A DNA stretch of 32,175 bases from CAYONM01 sp964405325 (GTDB taxonomy: Bacteria; Planctomycetota; UBA11346). Positions 24,719 through 32,085 of this stretch are shown piece by piece. The DNA is taken from assembly GCA_964405325.1 (NCBI GenBank), contig CAYONM010000014.1:1-32175 (forward strand), written 5' to 3'. Under the pieces are notes generated by a model. The model did not search any database. It was not told where the DNA came from and saw nothing but the letters and a program-made list of their open reading frames with translations. Position 1 is the first letter of the stretch; each line of letters opens with the position of its first letter. The translations under genes were made by a program, and so were the position numbers.

Positions 24719-26199
24719 TGTCGCATCCGTGGTTGTTGACCATGCCCTGGTTGGTTCTGGTCGCCGGAGCGCTGATCACCCTGGTGGCCGAGCCCTTGTG
24801 CCGACGCCTGGAGGACAAGCATCGGGTGCTCGGTTGGTTGGCGATGTTGAGTCTGTTGGCCTGCGGTGGCGTGTATGCCTGGCAGTGGTCCGTTGTCAGT
24901 GCGGTACACAGCCTGTTCGTGTTCGAACCACTTCGGGCAGGTTTGGCCCTGGCGGTTATTGGTGCTGCCGCCATCGCGATTGGTGGTTTGCGGCAGAGCC
25001 TGGCCCGTGACCGGCATCCTGGTGGTGAGGGTTACGTGCTGTTGTTGGTCTCGGCTCTGGGGGCCCTGGTATTGGTGCATGCGACCAGTGGTTTGAGCGT
25101 GTTTGCCGGTATCGAGACCATGTCCCTGCCCATCTACGCCCTGGTGGCGCTGCATCGGAGCCGTAGCAGCAGTCAGGAAGCCTTGTTGAAATACTTCATC
25201 ATGGGTGCGGCTTTTTCGGCGGTGTTGTTATATGGCATTGCCCTGCACTACGGCGCTACCGGCAGCCTGTCGCTCGGTGCCACTGCGTTGGCGGGGCGGG
25301 ACGGTCTGCAGCACCTGGGTCGCCTGCTGATCATGGCAGGTTTGCTGTTTAAACTGGGTGCGGTGCCCTTTCATTTCTGGACGCCCGACGCCTATAGCGG
25401 CGCGCCGATGGCGGTCACCGGCTTTATGGGTGCGGTGGTCAAGATCGGCGGCATGGCGGTGTTGGCGACGTTGTGGGTGGCAACGGTGCAGAGCAGCGGT
25501 GGACAGAGCGACGGTGTGGTGCCTTTGTCCTTGGCAGCGCCGATGCAGGTGAGCATGGGCGTGACGGATAGCGTCGAGCGCATCTCGGTGCTGTTGCTTT
25601 GCGTTGCTATGCTCAGTATCTTATTGGGTAATTTTGCTGCTCTGGGCCAGTCGCAGGTCCGTCGCTTGATGGCCTACAGTTCCATCGCTCATATTGGCTA
25701 CATGCTCTTGGCTTTTGCTTTGCCCTCGATTTTCAGCATGCAGGCCCTGAGTTTCTCCCTGGGCAGCGTCTGTTATTACGTCGTCGCCTACGCCATCGCC
25801 CTGGCCGCCTGCATGAGCGCGTTGTGCGTACACGATGCCGATGATGCCCAGGACAGCCTTGCCAGCTTGGCGGGCTTGGCTCGACGCGCACCGTATGTGG
25901 GCGTGGTTGCCACCGTCGCTTTGCTGTCCTTGGCTGGTTTACCACCGACCAGCGGTTTCTTGGGTAAATACCTGATCTTCTCCGATCTGGTCCGGCACGG
26001 GCACAGCTTGTTGGCGATTGCTGGTATTCTGCTGGCTGTGGTCGGCGTGGTCTATTACCTGCGTCTGATCGCCACCCTGTGGGCACCGCAGACGGGCCAG
26101 GCTCGCCTGGCGGTGCACGGCCTGAATTATTTCGGCCTGACTCTGGCCTTGATCCTGATCTTCGGACTGCTGGCGTGGCCGGGGGTGGTGTTGGGCTGA
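24718..26199 (+). CDS. nuoN: NADH-quinone oxidoreductase subunit N
   Basis: A 493-residue antiporter-like membrane subunit and last gene of the operon. Conserved segments are FAGIETMSLPIYALVALHRS, the block AGLLFKLGAVPFHFWTPDAY-GAPMAVTGFMGAVVKIGG with its two Lys, RRLMAYSSIAHIGYMLLAF and LSLAGLPPTSGFLGKYLIF. Length is typical. Its stop is one base from the stop of the convergent cutA gene, and no hairpin terminator is seen there. Confidence 0.96.
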   Translation: MSHPWLLTMPWLVLVAGALITLVAEPLCRRLEDKHRVLGWLAMLSLLACGGVYAWQWSVVSAVHSLFVFEPLRAGLALAVIGAAAIAIGGLRQSLARDRHPGGEGYVLLLVSALGALVLVHATSGLSVFAGIETMSLPIYALVALHRSRSSSQEALLKYFIMGAAFSAVLLYGIALHYGATGSLSLGATALAGRDGLQHLGRLLIMAGLLFKLGAVPFHFWTPDAYSGAPMAVTGFMGAVVKIGGMAVLATLWVATVQSSGGQSDGVVPLSLAAPMQVSMGVTDSVERISVLLLCVAMLSILLGNFAALGQSQVRRLMAYSSIAHIGYMLLAFALPSIFSMQALSFSLGSVCYYVVAYAIALAACMSALCVHDADDAQDSLASLAGLARRAPYVGVVATVALLSLAGLPPTSGFLGKYLIFSDLVRHGHSLLAIAGILLAVVGVVYYLRLIATLWAPQTGQARLAVHGLNYFGLTLALILIFGLLAWPGVVLG

Positions 26200-26200
26200 T

Positions 26201-26512
26201 TCAGCCGAGGCTGTCCGCCAGCCATGCTTGAGCACCCGGATTGAGACGCTCCGGTGCCAGGGTCAGGATGACCGGGCAATCGTAAGGGTGGTGCGTGATG
26301 ATGGCCTGTTCGCAGGCCTCGGCGTGGGCGGCCTCGGTTTTGGCCAGCAACAGGACTTCCTCGTCCTCCTGAACCGCATTCTGCCACAGGTAGATGGAGC
26401 AGATGCCGGGGACGAGGTTGGCGCAGGCGGCGAGTTTGGTCTCGACCAGGTGCTGCGCGATGCTGCGAGCCACGGTGCGGTTGGGGCAGGGGCAGTAGAG
26501 CAGACGTATCAC
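26201..26512 (-). CDS. cutA: CutA-like divalent cation tolerance protein
   Basis: A 103-residue trimeric CutA1-family protein. Landmarks are the N-terminal strand RLLYCPCPNRTVARSIAQHL, KLAACANLVPGICSIYLWQN (26-45), EDEEVLLLAKTEAAHAE (49-65) and YDCPVILTLAP, which match the PII-like CutA fold. It is linked to copper tolerance in E. coli, but its molecular role is still uncertain. The start is GTG at 26512, overlapping the lipoprotein stop (GTGA), with AAGGG upstream. It is the last gene of the queG-lipoprotein-cutA unit. Confidence 0.93.
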   Translation of the reverse strand: MIRLLYCPCPNRTVARSIAQHLVETKLAACANLVPGICSIYLWQNAVQEDEEVLLLAKTEAAHAEACEQAIITHHPYDCPVILTLAPERLNPGAQAWLADSLG

Positions 26513-26847
26513 AGACCCTTCCTGGCGCTGTCCAACAGACCTTTGGCGCGTTGTTCGTCACCAAAAGTGCCAACCTGGATGCCGACTTCGCAGCTTTCGG
26601 CGCTGAGCCGTTCGATGCGGATGGTGTAGCTGGTCTTGTCGGCAAAGCTGCCTTTGATCACCGCGGTGTAGGCGTCGGCTTGGCTTTCGGCGACGTGCAC
26701 GCCCTGGTTCCAGAGGGCCTTTTCAAAGGCGTTGTGCAGCTGTTCCACCGGTACCGCCAGGGTTTCGGTGTAGCGGCCGGCCAGGCCATCGCGGGGAGCT
26801 TGGCAGGCGACCAGGAGCAGAGCCGTGGCGAGCAGCAGGATGCGCAT
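26509..26847 (-). CDS. Small lipoprotein, DUF3568-like
   Basis: A 112-residue predicted lipoprotein. The signal peptide MRILLLATALLLVAC ends in a lipobox with Cys15, so the mature protein should be lipid-anchored. The rest resembles the DUF3568 domain: VEQLHNAFEKALWNQGVHV, then SYTIRIERLSAESCEVGIQV and the closing GTFGDEQRAKGLLDSARK. Its function is unknown. The ATG at 26847 follows AGGGAG, 16 nt after queG; an open frame extends upstream but lies within queG. It overlaps the cutA start. Confidence 0.82.
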   Translation of the reverse strand: MRILLLATALLLVACQAPRDGLAGRYTETLAVPVEQLHNAFEKALWNQGVHVAESQADAYTAVIKGSFADKTSYTIRIERLSAESCEVGIQVGTFGDEQRAKGLLDSARKGL

Positions 26848-26863
26848 CAAAAACTCCCTATGA

Positions 26864-27847
26864 TCAGTCTGTGATGCCCAACTCAGCGGCCTGGTCAATG
26901 ACCAGCGCCTGGCCTTCCTGGATGATGGGTCGATAGGCTTGGTGTTGGTCCAGGCTCCACAGCGCCACCAGGAGATTGCGACGGAAGCGCGCATAGCCGA
27001 TGCGGCGGATGGCACGGCCAGCAAAGACGGTGTCGAATTCGTCTTTCCCGATGGCTAGCAGCTGGGACTGGTCCTGCCGGCTGCGCAGTCGACCATCGCA
27101 GGCCTCGCCTGCGAAGCGGTTCCAGGGACACACCTCCTGGCAGCGATCACAGCCGTACCACCAGCCCTGGAAGCGCTGCGCCAGCTGGCGCGGGATCACG
27201 CCTTGGTGCTCGATGGTCAGGTAGCTGATGCAGTGTTCAGACCGCACTCGGCGCTCCGTCAGCGCCGCAGTGGGGCAGGCCTGCTCGCAGGCATGGCAGC
27301 GACCACAGCGGTCGGTGCCCATGCCACCGGAGCGTGCCGGCAGGGGGGCGGTGGTCAGCAGCAGGGCGAGAAAGAAGTAGCTGCCGAGTTGGGGTTGCAG
27401 CACCAGGCCGTTGCGGCCCAGCCAGCCCAGTTCCGCCTGCACAGCCAGGGAGCGCTCGTTGATCGGTGCCGAGTCGACGCAGGCGCGCGCTGGATAGGGC
27501 TGAGCATGCTCGTCCAGCAGCGTATTGCCGATGCGGCTGAGTTTTTTACGCAGGAGCTGGTGGTAGTCCTTGCCGGCGGCGTAACGTGCCAGCTGCAACT
27601 GCCCACCTGGTGGCAATGACTGATAGGGACAGGCAAATATCGCGATGGCGCGCAATCCCGGCAACAGCCGCGCCGGTTCCAGGCGCAGCGCGCGGTGCTC
27701 GGCCAAGTAGGCCATGTCGCCGATGCCGTCGGCCAGCAGCTGATCCAGGCCGGTGCTGGGCTGCAAGCCGGGATCCGCCAGTACCGCCGGTGTTGGCAGG
27801 CCCTGGGCTTGCGTTGCCTGGTCCAAGTGCTGCAGCAGATCACTCAT
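26864..27847 (-). CDS. queG: Epoxyqueuosine reductase
   Basis: A 327-residue cobalamin-dependent enzyme that makes the last step of queuosine synthesis in tRNA, reducing epoxyqueuosine. The motif PARACVDSAPINERSLA (119-135) contains the catalytic Asp D125. Two ferredoxin-like clusters follow: C181/C184/C187/C191 (CGRCHACEQACP) and C206 with C233/C236/C240 (CDRCQEVCPWN). The length is slightly below the E. coli enzyme, which carries a longer C-terminus. The ATG at 27847 is chosen because it starts the conserved region; a TTG at 27871 would overlap the pirin remnant by a few bases. The ribosome site is weak. Confidence 0.93.
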   Translation of the reverse strand: MSDLLQHLDQATQAQGLPTPAVLADPGLQPSTGLDQLLADGIGDMAYLAEHRALRLEPARLLPGLRAIAIFACPYQSLPPGGQLQLARYAAGKDYHQLLRKKLSRIGNTLLDEHAQPYPARACVDSAPINERSLAVQAELGWLGRNGLVLQPQLGSYFFLALLLTTAPLPARSGGMGTDRCGRCHACEQACPTAALTERRVRSEHCISYLTIEHQGVIPRQLAQRFQGWWYGCDRCQEVCPWNRFAGEACDGRLRSRQDQSQLLAIGKDEFDTVFAGRAIRRIGYARFRRNLLVALWSLDQHQAYRPIIQEGQALVIDQAAELGITD

Positions 27848-27867
27848 GCCGGCATGGTGCCGTTGGA

Positions 27868-28011
27868 TCAAGCCAGGTCGAACAACAGCAATTCGACCGT
27901 CTGTTTGCCGGTTTGGAGGTGGCGTTCCTCAGCGTCGGAAACCGCCAAGCCATCGCCAGCTTGCCGAACCAATCGCCCCTCGTCTCTTTGGGTTTCCTCC
28001 CAGCGTTTCTC
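27868..28011 (-). pseudogene. 3' remnant of a pirin family gene
   Basis: Reading the minus strand, an open stretch ends at a TGA at 27868-27870. It encodes RQAGDGLAVSDAEERHLQ followed by TGKQTVELLLFDLA, which matches the end of pirin / YhhW-type bicupins (L-x-AGDG-x-x-x-SDE ... ELLLFDL). Upstream the similarity stops near 27970, and a stop codon closes the frame at 28012-28014. There is no start codon and no N-terminal cupin, so only about the last 35 residues of a 230-280-residue protein survive. It lies 21 nt upstream of queG. The break coincides with the start of repeat-like DNA. Confidence 0.55.
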
Positions 28012-28031
28012 TCAGTCTCAACTTCGGGGTC

Positions 28032-28049
28032 CGAGGGGCCTGCCCCTCG
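28032..28049. repeat. GC-rich hairpin beside palindromic element
   Basis: CGAGGGGC (28032-28039) and GCCCCTCG (28042-28049) form a perfect 8-bp stem with a 2-nt loop. No T-run follows, so terminator function is unlikely. A similar hairpin (GAGGGGGC/GCCCCCTC) occurs at 32067-32085, which suggests a recurrent intergenic motif. Confidence 0.5.
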
Positions 28050-28063
28050 ATGTAAGGGCCCGT

Positions 28064-28203
28064 CAAAAAATAAACATTACATTTCGCTTGATCTTTTGCC
28101 GCCCTTCTGCGTTGCTTATCGCTCACATATGCCCGATATGCTCACTCTTCGCGCCTTGAAGGATCGACAAAATCTCTGCGCGATCTGTAACGTTTATTTC
28201 TTT
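28064..28203. repeat. 140-bp imperfect palindrome, MITE-like element
   Basis: An inverted repeat is centred on 28133. The outer arms TAAACATTACA (28071-28081) and TGTAACGTTTA (28186-28196) differ at one base, and both are flanked by A/T runs. The centre is CATAT-GCCCG-ATATG (28126-28140), and the inner arms pair at roughly half of positions. Both strands encode a similar short peptide ending CNVYF, as expected from a palindrome. This resembles a miniature inverted-repeat element; no transposase gene and no certain target duplication were seen. The 524-nt gap between queG and the kinase holds this, the pirin remnant and two hairpins. Confidence 0.6.
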
Positions 28204-28258
28204 CCGCACCCTAAGAGTCACAACCGGGCGTCGACCGATATGATCGAACCGGTGGGTT

Positions 28259-28273
28259 CCGGGCGGCGCCCGG
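28259..28273. terminator. Hairpin upstream of the kinase gene, possible terminator
   Basis: CCGGGC-GGC-GCCCGG forms a perfect 6-bp stem followed by TTTATCCTCTT. It lies about 100 nt before the kinase start and could stop read-through from the repeat region. A second small hairpin, GCCTGC-TGACG-GCAGGC, lies at about 28299-28315. No clear promoter was identified between them and the kinase. Confidence 0.35.
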
Positions 28274-28371
28274 TTTATCCTCTTATCTTGCTTCGCCGCC
28301 TGCTGACGGCAGGCTCAGACTGTTACGGAAGAAACTGGGAAACAGGTGAAAAAAGTGTAGGGGCGGTAGTC

Positions 28372-29964
28372 GTGAGCGAATCCGGACAGTCGTGGTTTCA
28401 GGCCGAGCCAGAACACATCGGTGGCCTGGTGACCATGTTGGAAGCGGCGCATCAGACACGCTGTAGTGGTACGATCCTGGTTCCGGTCGTCGATGGCGGT
28501 GTTGTTCGTATCAGCGTGCGCAGGGGCGACATCAGCACGGCTTCTGATGGAAAGATTTCTGGTATGCCGGCGCTATTGCGCGCCATTCGCTCGGGCGAGA
28601 ACGGTTTCCACCTGGGCCCATCCGAGCCCATCGAGGGCGAGGCCATTGACCTGTTGACGCCGGTCATCCTGGAGACCCTGCAGGAAGCGGTGCACCAGCG
28701 CCAAGCCGATGCCCAGCTGGCTGTCGGCTACGGTGCCGCGCCAGGCGCTGGCTATGCCCTGATCAACAGCCTGCTGATGACCTCCGGCACCATGGAGGAG
28801 CATGCCCGTCGGCACGAGGCCGGCGAAGAATTGGATGTTGCCGATGTCCTGGCGGCTGGCGAGGTCCGTATCCGGAGTGCCACCAAGCAGCCGAGCCCGG
28901 ATGGACCGGAGCGGGAAGACAGCAGCCTGTTCGATCTGGATGATCTGATCCCCGAAGCGGCCCGCGACGGTGCCTTTCTCGGCAACGAGGCCGAACGCCA
29001 GGAGCTGGTACCGCAGGAGTCCGGCTGGGAACCGCCGCCCATCGGGCACATGCTCGGCCGTTGTTATCTGTCCAGCCTGGTTGGGGAAGGCGCCACCTGC
29101 CTGGTGTATCGCGCCCTGCATCTGAGCCTGAAGATCGATGTCGCGGTCAAGGTGTTCAAGCCGCAGATGGACGATGGCCCCATCGCTGCGCTGTCGACCA
29201 AGGAAGCCCTGCTTTTGGCGCGCTTGAATCATCCGGCGGTCTTGCGGGTGTTGGATTATGACAACCAGGATCGCTATCCGCACATGGTTATGGAGTACGT
29301 CGACGGCATGACCATGCAGGAGATGATCCAGCAGGACGGTCGCATGAGCGCGCACCGGGTGTTGGGCATTGCCATCGCTGCCGCCGATGGTCTGAAGCAT
29401 GCCCACGAGCAGGGTATTACCCATTGCGACATCAAGCCAGGCAATCTGTTGGTGGGCAAGGACGGCATCATCAAGATCGCCGATCTGGGTGTGGCCAAGG
29501 TCACCAACCAGACCCTGGACTTGGACGACGAGGGTGAGCCGACGCACATCGTCGGTACGCCGGCCTACATCGCACCGGAGCAGGCGCGTTATGGACTGGC
29601 TGGGGTCGATTATCGTGCCGATATCTATTCGCTGGGCGCTACCATGTTCCACGCCCTGTCGGGTGAGCCGCCCTTTCTGTATGAGGATCCGTTGCAGGTC
29701 TTGGTGGCGCACATCAACGAGGCGCCGCGTCATCTGGTGGACGTGGTTCCCGGGGTCAACGAAGCCTTGGCCGGCATCGTCGATCGTTGCCTGGCCAAGG
29801 AGCCGGACGATCGTTTCCAGAGCTTCGACGACTTCATCGCAGAGCTGCGTCGGGTTCCGGAAACCGATACCCAGCGCATCAAGAACCGGTCGGCCGACCA
29901 GGGCCGGGGCTTGCTGTATCGGACCATGAGCTTCTTGAAACGACGTCTGAGCGGTGGTGACTGA
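28372..29964 (+). CDS. Serine/threonine protein kinase with DUF4388-like N-terminal domain
   Basis: A 530-residue Hanks-type kinase. Residues about 10-85 (FQAEPEHIGGLVTMLEAAHQ ... ISVRRGDISTASDGKISG ... ALLRAIRSGENGFHLGP) resemble DUF4388/PATAN domains found in bacterial signalling proteins. An acidic linker leads to the kinase domain (228-495): G-loop VGEGATCLVY (237-246), K260 in VAVKVFK, E278, HCDIKPGNLL (351-360, catalytic D353, N358), DLG at 371-373 in place of DFG, and APE at 401-403. There is no membrane span or PASTA repeat, so it is probably cytosolic. The GTG at 28372 has AGGGG at a good distance; the frame is open far upstream through the repeat element, but that sequence is not kinase-like. 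tRNA-Val follows 63 nt downstream. Confidence 0.87.
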   Translation: MSESGQSWFQAEPEHIGGLVTMLEAAHQTRCSGTILVPVVDGGVVRISVRRGDISTASDGKISGMPALLRAIRSGENGFHLGPSEPIEGEAIDLLTPVILETLQEAVHQRQADAQLAVGYGAAPGAGYALINSLLMTSGTMEEHARRHEAGEELDVADVLAAGEVRIRSATKQPSPDGPEREDSSLFDLDDLIPEAARDGAFLGNEAERQELVPQESGWEPPPIGHMLGRCYLSSLVGEGATCLVYRALHLSLKIDVAVKVFKPQMDDGPIAALSTKEALLLARLNHPAVLRVLDYDNQDRYPHMVMEYVDGMTMQEMIQQDGRMSAHRVLGIAIAAADGLKHAHEQGITHCDIKPGNLLVGKDGIIKIADLGVAKVTNQTLDLDDEGEPTHIVGTPAYIAPEQARYGLAGVDYRADIYSLGATMFHALSGEPPFLYEDPLQVLVAHINEAPRHLVDVVPGVNEALAGIVDRCLAKEPDDRFQSFDDFIAELRRVPETDTQRIKNRSADQGRGLLYRTMSFLKRRLSGGD

Positions 29965-30027
29965 GTGCCTCAGAATCCGACTTGTCATCGGAATCGGTCG
30001 CAGCATACTCCCGCCCCTCCTAAACGA

Positions 30028-30104
30028 GGGCCTGTAGCTCAGTTGGCTAGAGCGCTCGCCTCACACGCGAGAGGTCACTGGTTCGAGTCCAGTCAGGCCC
30101 ACCA
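30028..30104 (+). tRNA. tRNA-Val (anticodon CAC)
   Basis: A 77-nt cloverleaf with encoded CCA. The acceptor stem GGGCCTG pairs with CAGGCCC, the D arm is GCTCAGTTGGCTAGAGC, and the anticodon arm is CTCGC-CTCACAC-GCGAG with anticodon CAC (reads GUG). The T arm is CTGG-TTCGAGT-CCAG. All stems are perfect or nearly so. It stands alone, 63 nt after the kinase gene, with a terminator directly behind. Confidence 0.97.
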
Positions 30105-30107
30105 GAA

Positions 30108-30134
30108 GCCTCCGGTTTTTACCGGAGGCTTTTT
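30108..30134 (+). terminator. Intrinsic terminator after tRNA-Val
   Basis: GCCTCCGG (30108-30115) pairs perfectly with CCGGAGGC (30122-30129) around TTTTTA, followed by five T. The upper strand has the U-run for the tRNA. The A-run before the stem is shorter, so use by the convergent draG transcript, whose stop is at 30134, is less certain. Confidence 0.88.
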
Positions 30135-31192
30135 CACGCCCAGCCCTGTTCCCGCCCGGCCTGAGCGAAGTCTTCGACCAATTCCAGCAAGGGCACCTGT
30201 TTGGTCGTCAGGGTTTTGATATCCGAGCGAAGAGGCGGCCAGTCGTCGCCGACCACTTCGATCCGTTTCGGCAGGGTCATGATCCAGGCTCGTGGCAGCC
30301 CGGAAAAGCCGCAGCGAAGGCCGGCGAGACCGCCGGTGACCGCGCCAACGGTGTCGGTGTCGCCACCCAGGTTGACCGCTTCCAGTACCGCGCTGGCGAA
30401 ATCGTCGTGCCGATGCAGGCACCAGCAGGCGGCGATCAAGGTGCTGACCACATGTCCGTCCGAGGGGATCGCGGCGCGTGGTTGTTCCAACCAGCTGGCA
30501 TCGAATAATTGTGCGAAAAAATACCGCTCTTCAGCCGGAATGAATGGCAGCAGGGTTTCGGCCGCACCCAGCAGACAGGCAATGATCGAGCGCCGTGCCA
30601 GCAGGCCGTCCACCATCAGGGCGTGCAGGGCGCAGAACAGTTGTGCGCGGGCATGGGCGTGGGTCAGGGCGCTGACCTCGCACAGGCGGGCGATGATCGT
30701 CGCAGCGTCGGCGCCGGCCCACCAGCAGGCCGCCGGCAGGATGCGCATCAGCGAGCCGTTGCCGTTGTCGTGCACCCGGCGGCCACCCACTTGGGTCAGG
30801 CAGTGGCCTTTCCGGTAACGATTCAAGCTCCGGGTGGTGGCCAGGCCGATGTCGAATACTAGGCCATGGCTGGTGTAGCAGGCCTGCTTGTGCCAGGCCT
30901 GGAAGGCCTGCAGGTGTCGCTCCGGATCCCAGCCATGTTGGATGAAGGTATGGGCGTGTGCCAGGGCCATGGCACCGTCATCGCTCCAGGAACCGACTGG
31001 TTGGCTGTGGGTGCCATAGCTACGCAGGCCGCGGACGGGATCGCGGTCGCGATCGGCGCGGCTGGAAAATTCGACCGGCACGCCCAGGGCATCGCCCAGC
31101 AATAGGCCGATCATGCCGCCCATCAGGCGATCGGCTGGAGTGATATGACCGCGCCGGCGAACCGTGGGCCAGACGATATGGGGGGTTACCAT
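30134..31192 (-). CDS. draG: ADP-ribosyl-[dinitrogen reductase] glycohydrolase (DraG-like)
   Basis: A 352-residue ADP-ribosylglycohydrolase. In diazotrophs such as Rhodospirillum, DraG removes ADP-ribose from nitrogenase Fe protein and reactivates it. Metal-binding motifs are GSWSDDGAMALA (67-78, with Gly where Thr is usual after the DD pair), HDNGNGSLMRILP (141-153) and NLGGDTDTVGAVTGGLAGL (274-292), whose D278/D280/T281 complete the di-manganese site. It is longer than the about 294-residue R. rubrum protein, with extra sequence at both ends. The start overlaps the end of draT by seven bases. The pairing with draT makes the assignment strong; alone it would only be an ADP-ribosylglycohydrolase of unknown target. 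Confidence 0.85.
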   Translation of the reverse strand: MVTPHIVWPTVRRRGHITPADRLMGGMIGLLLGDALGVPVEFSSRADRDRDPVRGLRSYGTHSQPVGSWSDDGAMALAHAHTFIQHGWDPERHLQAFQAWHKQACYTSHGLVFDIGLATTRSLNRYRKGHCLTQVGGRRVHDNGNGSLMRILPAACWWAGADAATIIARLCEVSALTHAHARAQLFCALHALMVDGLLARRSIIACLLGAAETLLPFIPAEERYFFAQLFDASWLEQPRAAIPSDGHVVSTLIAACWCLHRHDDFASAVLEAVNLGGDTDTVGAVTGGLAGLRCGFSGLPRAWIMTLPKRIEVVGDDWPPLRSDIKTLTTKQVPLLELVEDFAQAGREQGWA

Positions 31193-32010
31193 AACAAGCT
31201 GCGCACCCGATAATCACCACCGAGAACGATATATTCGCACTCGCCCTGCAGTAGATTCTGCTGGAGCAATCCGGTGAAATACACCACCTTGCTCAGTGGG
31301 ATCTGGACCTCCCAGACGCGATTGCCGAATTCCCAAGCGACCTCGCGATCACCGGTAAATGAACTGACTGTATTGAACTCGACCAACTCACCGCGGTCAT
31401 CGGATTTGACGATATAGGCCTCTGGGTCGTGGGTGCCGCGGTACAGGGTCAGCCAACGTTCACCGGGCAGGCGCCGTCGCCATTCTTCCTGGCAGTAGGT
31501 GTAGAGTAGATCCAATTGCAGATCGATGCCGGCCAGCCAGCCGCGCATGCGTTCGCGGGCGAAGTTCTCTCGTGCGATTGTCGCGGCGTCGAGGGGTTGG
31601 CCGTGATACATACAGCGCAGGCCGAAGCGACTTTCGGCCCAGCCCTTGAACACCGCTCCAGAAGCGCCGTTGGCATCATAGCCCCAGCCGCGCAGCACCG
31701 AGATGTAGCTATGGCGAAGCCGCTCGTGCAGTGAAGGCCATTTTTCGCGGTCTTCATGCAGCCAAAAACGGCTGAGGGCATAGTCGTGGAACAGCGCTGC
31801 TCGTTCTTCGGGATCGGCGATGCCGTCCATGACCCGAAAAAAGGATTCGTGCTCCTGTCGGACATGTCGGATCACGACCGGCTGCGGATTGCGTTGGAAC
31901 TGTTCGGACGCCAGTTTCCAGGTGCTGTGGTTGCAGCGGTTCAGGCGAGCGGTGTGGGCCAGGTACCAGGCTTCGGCAGAATCGATGGTCGTGGGCATTG
32001 CGCCGGACAT
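31186..32010 (-). CDS. draT: NAD(+)--dinitrogen-reductase ADP-D-ribosyltransferase (DraT-like)
   Basis: A 274-residue mono-ADP-ribosyltransferase, the length of known DraT. In diazotrophs it inactivates nitrogenase Fe protein by ADP-ribosylating an Arg when ammonium rises or energy falls. The N-terminus LNRCNHSTWKLASEQFQRNP is characteristic of the family. The R-S-E type active site can be traced as R191 in LYRGTHD, the Ser pair in NTVSSFT (S216/S217) and the ExE motif E257-C-E259 in GECEYIVLGG. The ATG at 32010 or 31998 could be used; neither has a strong ribosome site. It overlaps draG. No nif genes are in view, so nitrogen fixation is inferred from this pair only. Confidence 0.87.
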   Translation of the reverse strand: MSGAMPTTIDSAEAWYLAHTARLNRCNHSTWKLASEQFQRNPQPVVIRHVRQEHESFFRVMDGIADPEERAALFHDYALSRFWLHEDREKWPSLHERLRHSYISVLRGWGYDANGASGAVFKGWAESRFGLRCMYHGQPLDAATIARENFARERMRGWLAGIDLQLDLLYTYCQEEWRRRLPGERWLTLYRGTHDPEAYIVKSDDRGELVEFNTVSSFTGDREVAWEFGNRVWEVQIPLSKVVYFTGLLQQNLLQGECEYIVLGGDYRVRSLLW

Positions 32011-32066
32011 CGGATCGGCTGCCGGGCTCGGCTCAAGAAAAGCTTGGGTGTCTTACATTTTTGTCG

Positions 32067-32085
32067 GAGGGGGCGCTGCCCCCTC
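32067..32085. repeat. GC-rich hairpin at window end
   Basis: GAGGGGGC (32067-32074) and GCCCCCTC (32078-32085) form a perfect 8-bp stem around GCT. It is close in form to the hairpin at 28032-28049. A second inverted repeat, CGCTCG-CTGCG-CGAGCG, lies at 32143-32159. The stretch 32011-32175 holds no supportable gene, and probably contains another repeat element cut off by the window end. Confidence 0.45.

Noticed and set aside
27586..28371. Upstream extension of the kinase protein by 262 residues
   Set aside because: The extension runs through the palindromic element and antisense to queG and the pirin remnant, and lacks kinase-family similarity; the GTG at 28372 has a suitable ribosome site.
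28573..30006. Minus-strand open frame of 477 codons across the kinase gene and into the intergenic region
   Set aside because: It is antisense to the kinase domain with its full set of catalytic motifs; the product looks like random high-GC translation.
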